A stretch of DNA of 64,000 nucleotides, from positions 59,376,756 to 59,440,755 of the forward strand of contig CM060731.1 in the NCBI GenBank assembly GCA_030704615.1, given 5' to 3'. This document shows positions 36,275 to 48,396 of this stretch, one piece after another. The notes beneath the pieces are model-generated. The model was not told where the DNA came from and made no database searches. It worked only from the letters and a program-made list of their open reading frames with translations. This DNA is from Takakia lepidozioides. Taxonomy: Eukaryota > Streptophyta > Takakiopsida > Takakiales > Takakiaceae. Each line of letters opens with the position of its first letter. Position 1 is the stretch's first letter. Made by a program: the position numbers and the translations under genes.

Positions 36275-39130
36275 CAAACGGGCTGCTTGGCCTGCAACTC
36301 CTGCCCGGCCCCAACGCGAGGGGTTCGTGACACAAGCACGCGCTTGCTTCATCCCTTCAGCCTTTGCAAGTCCACGAGGGGACTCCCAGTAGGCAACAAA
36401 CTTATCCCAATAGGCGGGTTCAGTGTTCATTGGCCTCACACCAGTCTTCGCCCATTTATCTTTCAGTTTTGCTCTTTCTCCTTTCATTATCTTCCCACAT
36501 TGCTTCACTATAAAATCACGATTGGCAGGGATAGGTGTGTACTCGTACATTCCATTTATGCCCTCTATTACTGTGGACATGGCACTCTGGGACTGCTGGT
36601 CAATGTCTTGTACGCTTGAGTCAAGGTAACGCAATGCCAGGCCACGCAAATCACGCTGCCAGCGTTCCTTACCTTCGCAGCCAGCATTGATGACTCCATT
36701 TCCATGCACCTCCACCTTGTGGCGCTTTAGCCCTGCAGCCACCCTTCCCTCTCCATCTCCTTCCCATTGTTTCATGGCATGACGTCGTTCCTTCCTCAGC
36801 TCTGATGTCCGTTTCCTGCCCCCATACTTTGGAGCAACGCCGTCATACGTTGTGGGGGGTGACTGATGTGTGCCGGAGGGGGGAGGGCCGTATGGAGATG
36901 TGGGAGGCCCCCATTGTGACGTGGCAACATCAGGAAGCCAGCGCCACGACCCCGAAGCAGGGGGGGCTCCCCATGGTGCACTCTGTTGTGGAGACCATCC
37001 GGCAGGGGGTGGGTGCCAAGGTTGGTGTTGGTTGGCATTGTGTGGTGGCTGTGAGTGCTTTGCTGCAGCTTCACTCCCCTTCCGCTGCCAAAAACATCCC
37101 ACACACAAGGTACATCAGCTGTAGTCCTACTGAACACAACGTCACCAGAGCACAAACCATCCCACAACCACAACTATGGATTGGCTGACCTCAAACCCAC
37201 TCCCCTGCAGCGCAAAGTGCCAAAAACTGAAAAGGAGAGGGACAGAATGTCCTCATAACATGTAAGCCCATTCATTGGTGAAGAAACAGAATGTGGGCGG
37301 GTTCACATCAGTACCACATGAAACTTACCAGGAAACAGAACATCCATCCGAGTTTTGCACATATCCAGTGGACATCTATTCACACAATCAGCAAATGGCT
37401 GTATGGCAGAGCCCAGCAATGGAGCCCCAAAAGGCCTAAAGACTCTCAATGTTGGTAAACACAGGTGCAGACACAATTCAATTGAAAGGATATTGCAGAC
37501 CTAGCCTCATTGGAGTTATCAACGCATATAGCAAATGCGTACTCCAACGCACGTGCAATGACGTGACAAAGCAACATTTCCTTGACCTAAAAACTAGTCC
37601 CTCTGCACACAGTGGTAGACCCGAAGGTTTTTCCACGATGTCCTCCCCCATGACACAAATTGAAAACATGTTCAGGGATGTTTTCTGCCTAACTTCATTT
37701 TCTGCCCAATCAGATCTCCTCTACGCTGATGATGTTGCCCTTTTGGCACAATCCCCGGTCTTTCTGCAACGCCATATCAAAATTTTGGAACAGTTCTGCA
37801 AAGACTATGGGATGCAAGTCAATCTTAGCAAGACCAAGATCATGGTCTTCAATGGCCAGGCTGATCGTAGATTCATCTTCAACCAGCAGGAAATTGAGAT
37901 TGTCAAATCATACCGGTACCTAGGTCTGGTTATCCACTCCCCCAAGTTTCACTTTGCAGCCACTGCCTTGGACAGATTGACTAAAGGTAAGGCGGCCTCC
38001 GTCCGCCTTCATGCCAAATGCAAGCAAATACATCTGCGGCATCCCCCGACCAAAAAGTGGTTGTTTGACACCGTCGTCAGCCCTACTACCATCAATGGTT
38101 GTGAGTTTTGGGCACCTGGTGTCCCTGTCTCCTGGTGGGAAAAGAATTTGGAACCATTACAGTCATCTTTTCTCCAAGCAATGCTTGGCGCCAGGAGCAC
38201 AACTCCATCTCAGATCCTAGGTGCAGCGTTCGCATGTGTACCATTGCCATCCGAGGCACAGTTCAGGCTTACAATCTTTCTCCATAGATTGCAGGCTCTT
38301 CCACCCAAAGGGCTAGTGGCAAGGGCCCTCACAACATCTATGAGGCTCAAAGCTGCAGGTTTCGGGAACTCTTGGTATGCTCGAGTGGACAGTTTATTGA
38401 AACGTAACGGACTTTCTACTGCTTTCCTATTACCAATGAACCCACATGAGGTGGACATCACATCCAGACATGACCGCAACAGACTCATTCGGAGAGAGCT
38501 TATGGAATTACATGTCAAGAGAACTTGGATGCTACCCAATCTCACAACAAAGCTCCACTTCTATCGAGAGACATTCTTGGTGCTCCGCGATGATATAATC
38601 TTCAGACCAAATTACCTTTCAGCACCCTTACCTCCTTCCCTCTTGAGGGCATTGGGGCGGTTCAGGGTGGGTTCCCACAACCTACGGATAGAGACTGGCA
38701 GATGGGAAAACCTGCAACGGGAGGACCACCTATGTCCAGCTTGCATAGGGCGCAGCAAGGAAATTGAAACTGAAGAACACTTCTTCTTCTACTGCCCTGT
38801 ATACTACGACATCCGTTTGAACAACTTTGTGGATATGTGCATCCCAGTTTCAGTTTCAGGAGAACTCAACGCCCAGAAAACAAGAACACAAGTAGGGGTA
38901 GAACTCACCTCATGCGCAGCGGTTTTGTGCCGTTTGCGCACCTTTTGGAGAGACTCTGCAGATGGAGGTGCAATTTCCTCCGAACTGTCCTCCACCTCAT
39001 CGTCGTCGCCCATGCTATACTCGCTTGTGTCAAAATCCGAACTCGAAGACCGCCCACCGCTCTGCCTTCCCTCTCGCACCGACGCCATCTGTACCGGATT
39101 CAGTCGAGCCAGGCGGGGGCTCCTTCGCAC
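36275..39130 (-). CDS. En/Spm-type transposon protein (Transposase_24-like), two exons placed
   Basis: Exon 1 is 39130-38909 (74 codons, with an acidic stretch DDDEVEDSSEE and basic RKRHK). It ends at AG|GTGAGT. Exon 2 is 37084-36275 (270 codons) after a TTTTTGGCAG acceptor, and the phases match. Exon 2 starts with a proline/glutamine-rich segment, then a basic KRTSELRKERR stretch, then WDKFVAYWESPRGLAKAEGM...NPSRWGR, which resembles the plant Transposase_24 (Ptta/En/Spm) domain. A possible donor (TTG|GTAATC) at 36274 suggests more exons downstream that I could not place. The 1.8-kb intron contains a LINE fragment in the opposite orientation. It could be the second gene (TNPA-like) of a CACTA element, or a domesticated relative. 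Family call is moderate; the exon junction is well supported. Confidence 0.6.
37449..38860 (+). mobile_element. Truncated LINE reverse transcriptase, in the intron of the minus-strand gene
   Basis: The open frame carries the RT palm motif LLYADDVALL (motif C) at about residues 91-100, followed by QVNLSKTKIMVF (motif D), KSYRYLGL, and a C-terminal zinc-binding set (LCPAC...EEHFFFYCPVY, about residues 432-457). Fingers and endonuclease domains are missing upstream, so it is 5'-truncated. The apparent ORF continues to 39200, but from about 38865 on it is only antisense to exon 1 of the minus-strand gene. The same family supplies the 3' tails near 12.8, 23.8, 26.0 and 26.8 kb. Confidence 0.8.
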
Positions 39131-39209
39131 CGCGGGGCTGGAATGTGCAGAAGTGGGAGGAGGTGATGCTGCCTCGGCGGTCGAGACCGCTTCTTACTAG
39201 GCGTGGACA

Positions 39210-40830
39210 TAGACCATGACAAAGATGAAGACGAGCGAGGACATAGACCATGACCAAGACAAAGACGAGCGAGGAAGACCAAGACATGCAAAGGAGGAAA
39301 GAAGGACAAGGAGGGGAGTGTGATCACACACCCCCCCGATCTGTAGTGAAGATCCGGCCGTTGTTGATTTCAAATATGAACACGTGTCGTGCATCCGACA
39401 CTATGGCCTTTTCGACTTTGAGACGTTAAACCCTAAACCACTTACAATCCTCCAGACAACTAATGTAGTGATTCACACAACTGACATGGATCCGTTAACT
39501 TTTTTTCGTTCAAAATTAGGCAAAGGAAACACACTGCAATGATGCCGTGTATGGCTCCGCTTTACATGCATTCTTGGAGAAAATGCGCATGATGTGTGAG
39601 AAGTGAACACAGTGCTCTGCCAAATGATTCAGCAAAAACAAACTCAACTGTAGTGGTTCTCCCATCGCAAGAAGGGTCCATTCGACACCCATCGCACCAT
39701 GCCAGGTTGAGGTCCTCACACACACACCTACACACCGAGAATTTGTGAACCCACATCAGCTGGGAGAACATGGAAATTACCCGTGGATCACATGCAAGCA
39801 TGAATGAGAAATGGGTTTATGTTACATGGGAGATTTTGGTGTACCTGCGCGACATGCAACTCTGTCTACATACTCCATAAGTCGTTGTCCCAAGACCCAA
39901 GTGGACAGGGGAGGCCGGTGAGTCTGTACCACAAATGGTAATCATACAGCAGAGGGTACTGCTGCCCAACGTGCAAAAGCCGCCGGCTGCAGGATGCTAG
40001 GCATGCGAACTCGGGCACAGTACGCCTCCTCTGCACCCCACTCCGTCCCAACCAGTGCAAAACAACCGTGCATGCATTGACTGCCCTCTGGCTTTCTCTC
40101 CAGGCATTTGGGGGTCTGCGATCTGCTACACGTAAGTGTCTTTGAATGCGACGATCAAAGGATCCGGTCACTTGCAGTTGCCGTCTCAAGGGCAGCATTG
40201 CAAGAATCAGAATTAAGTAAGAAAGATGGTGGAAGAAGCTGCAAACAGCAAATGAGTGAAGTGGCAGGGCGATGCTCCATTTTTAACATGCTCCCCTTCC
40301 CGCCATGGTGATAGACCCACACAAATGGACTCCCTTCCCGCCACGGTGCAATTTCACGGCAACTGTTCACACTTCAATGCACACATTTCATACACATTCA
40401 ACCATATGCCCAAGATCACAACGTCGTCAATCGTGAAAATTGAAATTCCACGTACGTCCTCCGATTCCTCACACACACACGAACTGTAGAGACAGGTCGT
40501 TTTCCAGGATGTCGTTGTTTGAGTCGATTTTGGTCATTTCTCTCAGTGTCTTGTTGAAAAGATTCTAGTTATGATGGGAAGCATCGTGATGGCTTTTAAA
40601 TGGTTTGCTGTTGAGTGTAACTTTTCATCATGTTGTGGAATCTACCGGTTGGTATAAAATGTCAACTGTCTTCTCTGCCAAAGGATGTGCGGCTGAACCT
40701 TTCAAATTGAGATTGCAGGAGGAGGGAATTGACGGTAGTGAAATGGGAGTGGCAGAGCCAAATTGAGGAATCTCTGCAAAGGAGAATCCGGCCCCCTGCA
40801 ACGGCGTGCACAAACAGCATTGAAGAGGCT
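39210..40830. other. Upstream region of the two transposon genes
   Basis: Lies between divergent genes (39130 minus and 40842 plus). A frame at 39801-39562 (minus) is open and cysteine-rich but unrecognised. No CACTA terminus was found here. Confidence 0.35.
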
Positions 40831-40841
40831 CCCCAACAAAA

Positions 40842-43800
40842 ATGAGTTCCCCTCGCCCATGCGGAGGACTTCCAATTAATCACCCCTGTAGACAGAACAC
40901 CCGAGATGACAGGTTGTGGGAAAGAGAAGTGGCACGTGCCCGAGCCCTTGGGCTTTCAAGGATGCCATGCCCATGTGAACGTTGTTTGGGCACTACAAGT
41001 AGATCTGAGGACGGTGTGCGCACACATCTCCTTCACCACAAAAGACATGAAGCATTTCGGGTGTGGATTGGAGATGGACCTGCAGACGAAGACGATGAGG
41101 AGTGGGCACAATTGGACAATGCACACCCCCGAGGGAGCCATACAGACAGGCCAGACGAGGACTATGTCATGGGCGCAGGACATGAACCAGGCATGGACGG
41201 AGGGGTGGAGATTACTCGAATGTTGCAGGAAGCATTCCACATCATGGACGATGCTGAAGAGGGGGACGGCGCTGCGACAACTGGGGATGGTGATGACGCA
41301 GGAAATGAAGGCATTCACGTGGGGGAAGGCGTGGAAGGAGGTGGAGATGGAGAATTGAATTCTGCACACATGACACTAGAAGAAGCATGTGTGCCACTGT
41401 ACGAGGGATGCAAATCCACAAAGCTTGCTGCCACCATGCTGTTGATGAACCTGTGCACAACCCACGGTGTCTCAGACCATTTTGTGGACGAGTTGTTCTC
41501 TTTGCTTCGGCTGAACTTGCTTCCACAACCAAATGAAATGCCAAAAAGCTGTCACATGGCCAACCAAATGATTGGGAAGCTCGGCCTCAACTACGTGAAA
41601 ATACATGCATGTCCAAAAGGACATGTACTTTTCAGAAGAGAGTACAAGGATGCTATGGAGTGCCCCAAATGCGGTGCAGCCCGATACCATGATGTGGGCA
41701 GGTTACAACAGCCAGCCAAGGTGTTGAGGCACTTTCCCCTTATCCCCCGTCTATTACGAATGTACAAATGCAAGACCATTAGTGAGCTCATGACTTGGCA
41801 TTCCAGGAATGCCTCAAACGATGGTTTGGTAAGGCATGTCCCAGATTCCCTTGCATGGAAGCATATAGATGCAACTTGGCCCGATTTTGCCGAGGACCCA
41901 CGCAATGTGCGATTGGCTGTATCTACGGATGGAGTAAACCCATACGGATCAAAGAGTTGCACATGGTCCACATGGCCCGTGCAGTTGGTGGCATACAACC
42001 TGCCACCATGGTTGACAACAAAGAAATTCTTTGTCATGTTGTCTCTCTTGATTCCAGGCAAGGAGTCCGTGACAAATGCAAACATAGATGTGTATTTGCA
42101 ACCATTGATTGAAGAGCTACAGGAACTATGGATTGGAGTTGAAGCTTACGACATTTTGAAACCAGTAGGGCAACGGAGTTTCACCCTCCGTGCCATACTC
42201 ATGTGGTCAATCCACGATTTCCCCGCATATGGCCTTGTTGCGGGTTGCAAGACGAAGGGCTACAAAGGGTGCCCCATTTGTGGGCCCTATGTGGATTCAC
42301 GGCACTCAAAGCCACTAGGGAAGACAATATACATGGGGCATCGACGTTACCTTGCAAGAAACTACCGACGAGCAGGAAGGCACTTCAATGGATGTGTTGA
42401 AAAGAGAATGGCACCAAATGCTGTGACACCGGAGGAGACATTGCAATTTGCAAAGGAGAAAGAGGCGTTCATGGAGATTGGAGGGAGAGACGGAAGTAGT
42501 GCGGATCCAGCCATGGAGCACGGGGTGAAGCGCCGGACAATCCTTTGGGATTTGCCATACTGGAAGGTGCATGAATCCCCCCCCCCCCATTCACTCACTT
42601 TCTTTCACATTGTGCTTCCTGGAATTACCTTTACTGTCAGGAGTCCTTCCACCAACTCCTAAGTCAGTGTAACTACTATGCAGTAGATGTTGAAGTCGTA
42701 CACCTCACTGTGGAGAGGATCGTGGAGTTGTTGAAAGCAGAATGTAGTAACATGGACAACTTCTGCCACATATTCTACTTTTTTTGCCCATAGAACTTGG
42801 TCTCATGGGAGGACATTTGGCATTTCAGAACCTCTTGCAGCGGTACCTCCTGGACCCCATGCATTGTGAGAAGAACTTCTGCGAGAACATTCTGAAGACT
42901 ATCTTTGGGGAGAAGGATACGATAAACGTACGAAAGGACATGGAGATTGAAGGGATACGGTCACATCTGTGGCTAAGGCCTGATCCAAATAGACCAGGCA
43001 AAGTGCTCATGCCAGCAGCATCATACGTCCTGACCAAATCAGAGCAAGAGGATTTTTTGAAGACATTGGGAGCCATGAAAGTGCCAACCGGATTCTCGGG
43101 TGCTTTCCAAAAGCATGCCATAAACAAGAAATGGTCGGGGATGAAGTCACATGATCTACACGTGATGATGCAACAGATTTTGCCAGTGTGCATTCGGGGT
43201 ACGATGGCGCCAGGTCCTCGAACAGCCATAATGCGTGTAAGTCGAGTGTTTAGGAAGATTTGTGCGAAGGTGTGGGATCCGAGGGACATTACATCGTTGC
43301 ATGAGGATGTGGCTATGACCCTATGTTTGCTGGAGAAAGAATTCCCTCCATCATTCTTTGACGTCATGACGCACTTGCTAGTGCATCTTGTAGAGGAGTT
43401 GCATGTGTGTGGGCCCGTAGCCAGCCGGTGGATGTACCCCATGGAGAGGTACATGAAGGATCTGAAGGGGTATGTACGCAACATGGCACGGCCAGAGGGG
43501 AGTATGGCGGAGGGCTACATCCGCGACGAAGCCCTGGGCTTCATGACAGAGTATATGTCTTCATTTGATGCAATACAACGACGGGTGTGGGACGAGAACG
43601 AGGAAGAAGGAGTTGTAGGCGAGGTCCTAGAAGGTGGTGGAACAAAGCGTGCCATGAGCCCGCGCCTTCGGGATGTGGCACATGATTATGTGCTGAACAA
43701 CACAACAACCATGACACCATGGAGACAGTGGGTGCCAACTTACATCCCTCCTGTGCTATTCTTAATGGTCTTTGTATGCTGGAATTACATATATATTGTC

Positions 43801-44911
43801 ACAAGTCATTCCGGCCACTATGGGAGTGGGATCGTGTACTAACAGGGTGCTTCAGACGACTACAGAGGGTGTTTCGTAGATCTTGGTTGTTGCTTGCAAG
43901 TGATTATGAAGTAGGCTGCATCACTACAGTGTGCTTGAAAGAACACACACTCTGCATGTGGCATGCATGTACAGCACGGTGTTGGTCAGGGGGACTGAGT
44001 TGCAGCTTCTATTTGGTTTCTGCCAGAAAGTACGCAGCGGAGAAGGTCCGCCTGAAAACGGAACGGAGTGCATTTGCAAAAGCATGGCGGAGGGGCGGTC
44101 GTAGGCGCAGATCCCGGTGGAGTACCCCACAACAATGGAGGAGCTGCAGCCCTTTACAGTGTGGGTCAGATCTGCAATTGCAGTGTACGCATCAGAGAAC
44201 GAGGACCCATATGAGGGCATGGTATGTCTGTCATTCCCCCCAGGGCTGATTGCCACTTCGTACCGGTCAATGAAAGCATATGGCAATCACTATAGAGTGG
44301 ACGATGCCAACACCAGCCTCCTGGTGACTTATGACAGCGGAGTGGCATCATTTTTTGAACAAGAGAGTAGGAGCTGTGCACGAGATCAGAATCCAATTTC
44401 ATGCCATGTGCAATATGTAGGAGTGATCAAAGAGATCCTTAAACTAGACTATGGTCTTGTGAAGCCAATTCTATTCCGTTGTTCTTGGGTAAAAGCCAAT
44501 ATGGTAGGAGAGAATGCCACCATGAAACGGGATGAGTACGGGTTCCTCCTTGCTGATTTCAGAAAAATGCTACCACAAGATGAAGAGCCATTCATCTTCC
44601 CATCGCAAGTTGAGCAAGTTTTCTTTTCAGATGACACCCATGCGCCGGGATGGAAGGTGGTTCTTCACAAGGACCCCCGGGCCAAACGAGTCGTGGCCGA
44701 CGTCCATGATCTGGACCTAGGGGAGAATGCCGACCACGAGGGTCTGAGGGAACCACAAAATCTACCAGATACGGCCGAACCAGTCTCTTTGGAAGGAGCA
44801 GTTACCTTTAATGAGGAAGACATTCCAGGGTTGGTAATTACCGCAAGGCAAATTGCAGATGTGGGTAGTGAAGGGGAAGATTATTTGGATATAGATAGTG
44901 AGCCCAGCTGA
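40842..44911 (+). CDS. CACTA (En/Spm) transposase, TNP2 type
   Basis: Exon 1 is 40842-42566 and begins with a transposase-associated domain (residues about 15-80, with CPCERC...HLLHH). A zinc-binding CPKCGAARY follows near residue 275, and then the TNP2 (Transposase_21) core with STDGVNPYGSK, WP..LVAYNLPPWL, LIPGKES and CPICGPYV. It ends LPYWK at a GTGCAT donor. Exon 2 starts at 42829 after CATTTCAG and continues NLLQRYLLDPMHCEKNFCEN, then DUF4218 (SRWMYPMERYMKDLKGYVRN, RPEGSMAEGY). A further exon at 44117-44911 holds DUF4216 (VQYVGVIKEILKLDY, FRCSWVK, DEYGFLLADF, EPFIFPSQVEQVFF). Domain order is canonical. The junction between about 43735 and 44117 was not resolved. No stop lies inside the two resolved parts, so the enzyme may be intact. 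Confidence 0.88.
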
Positions 44912-45744
44912 ATCTCAGTGTCCATTAAGCCAACAGCTCATAGACGAGAGCTATGCTAAGGACTCTTACTGTCCTTAGAACCCATTTTGTACAGTCCTGC
45001 AAGCGCGCAAGGGCGAGACAGTTAATAGTATCGATAATGTCCCGGTATGTGGTCCGTACTGTCTTGTGAACAAACCTTTTTTTGTTCTGCCAATATTGTT
45101 TCTGACATGTGAGGAGAGGATTGTCTTCATGTACGGGAAGTAGACATGAATGTGTGTATGCATTTTCTGGCCCAGCTGCATGCTTTCCAGGAACAAAGAC
45201 CAGTGGAATGGGGGGTGTCTCCAAAGGAGCAGGACCGAACGACACATTTTTGTGCTTCCCTTGCTTTCCTTCTCACCGTTGTTGCATTCTCCCACCTGCC
45301 CAACAGCAACACTCTCGAAGCATTAGCATGACATATGTTGCAACATGGTCTTCTTCACCAGCGAATGAGCTTTTTTGCTACATGTACTGCCACGTCCACA
45401 TTAACGTTGATCCCTGCAAGCACTTGGCAAGACACCCCAGAGCCGCAAATCCAGCAACCACCACAAACACATCTAACTGATTGTAGTGACACGGGAATAG
45501 CTCACTTGTAGAGGAATTGAACCTCCAGCCAAATGAATGGCTCTGCCCCTTGTAGCACAAGTGCGATGCAAAAACAAGGTGAGTACAAAATGAAGAAGCA
45601 CTTACGAGGTCCCCATCCCTCGGATGGGCTCCCACTTGTGCTCTGGAACTGTGCAGGCCTGACTAGCACCAAATTGCATGAATCCTAAGCCTGAATGTCA
45701 TATGCAGGTTTATGTCGCGATGCAGCACGCCATCATCTAACCTG

Positions 45745-45945
45745 TAGTTTCCAGTTTTACTGGTGTCACAACTGCCTTCAAGTCAACATCAAAATTAAGT
45801 CCACCTATGCGCAAATCGCATAATGTCTCATGACACCATCTGCCGCCGCTGGTTTGGCATGATATGATTGTAGTTCACAACCTTAATGAACGCTTTCAGC
45901 CTTGACCTCTTTGCGATCTTCTTCTGCGACTGCTTCTTCATAATT
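45745..45945 (-). pseudogene. Ribosomal protein eL27 pseudogene, copy 1
   Basis: The minus strand reads SQKKIAKRSRLKAFIKVVNYNHIMP (45942-45850, given here as overlapping blocks SQKKIAKRSRLK and KVVNYNHIMP). After frame breaks, a remnant of the VVTP-KLET segment lies near 45760-45800. These blocks are the C-terminal half of eL27, a protein of the large ribosomal subunit. Stops and frameshifts show it is dead. It is one unit of a direct duplication with 46185-46440. Confidence 0.75.
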
Positions 45946-46174
45946 TATGAAAGGGAAAAACAACTACACATCAAATTCTTGCAAGTACAGGGGGGTACTC
46001 AGGCCTCCTTGGGAGAAAGAGTGCCATAAACACAGACACATCCTTAAATGTAAAAATTGGAGAAGCGAACGTCTGGTGGCAATAACTGCCTAAACCAGAA
46101 TTATACTCCATTCCAGCGCACATGTAAAGGGTCGGATGATAACTCGGAATCCCAGTTGGAGATAATGAGACGAA

Positions 46175-46420
46175 TACATGACTATCTTGCGAGTTTCAAC
46201 TTTCTTGGAGGTAGTTTCCAATTTCTCTGGTGTTACAACTGCCTTCAAGTTGGGTTTAGAGGAATTAAGTCCCACTCGCAAATGCAGAATGTCTCCCTCA
46301 CCTGCGTAGGCAAAATGAGGTTTGGCATGATATGATTGTAGTTCACAACCAAAGGGCATATTCTTCAGCCTTCACGTCTTTGCGATCTTCTTCTGTGACG
46401 TCTTCTGCATAACTTGTGAA
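46175..46420 (-). pseudogene. Ribosomal protein eL27 pseudogene, copy 2
   Basis: The minus strand shows SQKKIAKT with a stop, NYNHIMP in another frame (about 46347-46320), then AVVTPEKLETTSKKVE (about 46240-46190), all in eL27 order. It matches copy 1 along about 230 bp, so the two arose by tandem duplication. The N-terminal half of the protein is missing in both. Confidence 0.78.
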
Positions 46421-47263
46421 ATGGAAAAGCAGCTACACAGGACCGAAACTTTGCCCTCTGGGGTGACTGTTGTCTCCCAACCCACTGAGGTGAGACCCCG
46501 TGACACCCCTTCAAAAGCTCCTTTCATAGAAAAGTTGAAACTAATTGTTCTAGACCTGAACGGGATCATGTGCCACTCTATTCCTAACTTTCAGCCCAAC
46601 CCGAGGCGTCATTGGCCATGGGTGTTGACCACCAACAAGTATGTTTTCCCAAGGCCCCAGGTCTGCGAGTTTTTAAACCTTCTCTTCCGGTATTTCTACG
46701 TTGGGATATGGTCCTGTGCTTCCAAGGGGAATGTTGCAGACATCTTCAAAGTGGTCATGCAGGGGGTCAAGGGTTCTCCCCTCTTTGTGTGGTCACAAGA
46801 GGAGTGTGACCCCTTGACAGAGCCACACCCCACAAAAGGGCCTGCCATACAGAACTTATGTTGGTACACCGTGAATTGGCTGCTGATTCAGTATTGTGGC
46901 AACCAAGATCGTTTCCATGCCCAGCTGCGCTTGACTTTCACCCTGTCATTGCTATGTTTGTTGCTGAGTGGACCCTGATGTTGGTGTCTGCAGATATCAG
47001 ATCTTGTGTTTCTCCTGAACCCCCATGACAAGCGGTCAAAGACAGCCGCCGCCAAGGCGGAAGTGGTGGGAATAGCCGGGGTTGACAAGTTCCACTGCAA
47101 GGACATTCGATCCGGGTGGTACAAGGTGAAAGTCCACGAGATCATGCTTCCAAGTGTTACATTGCCTTGCCCAAATGTGGACGATGCCCCCCCCCCAGAC
47201 CACACTAGCGCACGTGAAAGGCACGGTGACTCTGTGGCCAGAGAAGAGTATGAGGAAAGGTGA
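46421..47263 (+). pseudogene. HAD/FCP1-like (NLI-interacting factor) phosphatase fragment
   Basis: The first frame (46421-46978) has LKLIVLDLNGIMCHS, then YVFPRPQVCEFLNLLFRYFYVGIWSCAS and VFWSQEECDPL-like sequence, the order of the FCP1/NIF phosphatase domain. The usual DxDxT nucleophile motif reads DLNGI, a change also seen in some plant members. A possible donor lies at GTACAC near 46864. The second frame (up to 47263, from about 47010) reads KDIRSGWYKVKVHEI and lacks the expected second half of the domain, so it may be from another gene. This could be a host gene fragment carried by the CACTA element. Function is doubtful. Confidence 0.5.
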
Positions 47264-47716
47264 AAGTACCAAGTGACATTTCATGTTTGTAGTCCTGTTG
47301 GGTGTGTAATGATACTCATAGAAGTGTGTATGATACTCACGTTACCAGTTTTGAACATTTGGGCCATGACAGTTTAAGTGATGTCCGGCAACCATGTATG
47401 TTGGCATTTAGTCTTGCTCATATGCAGGTGTGCCGTGACGGTCTCTAATTTGAATGTAATATCACATTTCCTGACTTGTCGTCGTGTCCGTCCACCTTCT
47501 ATGTGTATGTGTGATGGTCTTTGGTCTCCCTGTTGCCTCGTCTATTTGGTTCATTAGCGTGATGTTGTGCATGCATCGTGGTCTGTGTTCTCAATCTCGC
47601 CCAGTATCATTGCTTCTCAATTCCCCCTGCATATGGGTGAACCACTAAAACCAGTAGAATGCATCAGAACCATATTTTCAGCTTAGAATGCAGGTCAGTT
47701 GGAAACTCACACAAAC

Positions 47717-47756
47717 CACTACAAGTGCTCATTTTTTGTGCTTTCCTACTGTAGTG
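47717..47756. other. Possible CACTA-type terminus
   Basis: CACTACAAGTG at 47717 and CTACTGTAGTG at 47746-47756 form an imperfect palindrome with CACTA-like ends on both strands. It could be the right terminus of the element carrying TNP2. No matching left end or 3-bp duplication was found. Confidence 0.25.
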
Positions 47757-47799
47757 CAACCAACTAGCACAGTGGCAGCGGAATTGGCCAAAGCAGTCC

Positions 47800-48320
47800 C
47801 GAGATGGCACAAGCACTCTGCGTCTTTCCACTAGCAGTCGTACCCGTCACTGCCATTGCGTGGGGACGACGCCACGCGTCGACCCACACACTCTCCACGT
47901 GGTCCCCGTGGATTCGTCTGCCGGAAGTTGTGCAGTTGACTTCGCCAGTGGCTGTTGCGACGTCACATGCAGCACTCCAAGTGATGTGGCCGACTGCGAT
48001 GTGGCGTCTTGGGGCCGTGGCCACGCGGCAGCATTGCCGCTCGTCGCGGCGCCGCCACATCGGCATCCACGTCCGCATCCACGTCTGCGTCCATGTGTCA
48101 CCGCGCCCCGGGTGAGTCAGTCCACTCATCCGGAGGGAAAAGTCAAAGTCAGCCCAAAAGGTCAGACACACGGGCGGCCCGCCTGGTTACGCCACGTGGT
48201 TCTTCAGCATTAATCGCATTAATCGCTGAGCAGTTGTTCGCGCGTCTGCAACCTTTACCACTCCAATCATTGGATGTCCAACCCAACTACCACGTCTGTT
48301 GTAACTAGTCTGTTGTAACT
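47800..48320. other. GC-rich stretch with repeated CCACG/ACGTGG words
   Basis: Many ACGT-core words (CCACGTGG at 47898, GACGTC at 47960, CCACGTGG at 48193, and repeated ATCCACGTC) lie in about 500 bp that is much richer in G+C than its surroundings. No coding frame is convincing. It could be a promoter-like CpG-rich region or a subterminal repeat region. Confidence 0.4.
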
Positions 48321-48396
48321 TCCAGTCGATCCCAGTTTTTTGACTTTTACGACTCAAAATGAGTCGTTACCCCAGTGGTAAATGACACGAATGCTT

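Noticed and set aside
38865-39200. C-terminal part of the long plus-strand ORF starting at 37449
   Set aside because: It is antisense to exon 1 of the minus-strand gene (39130-38909), has no LINE-like content and is serine/arginine-rich by chance.
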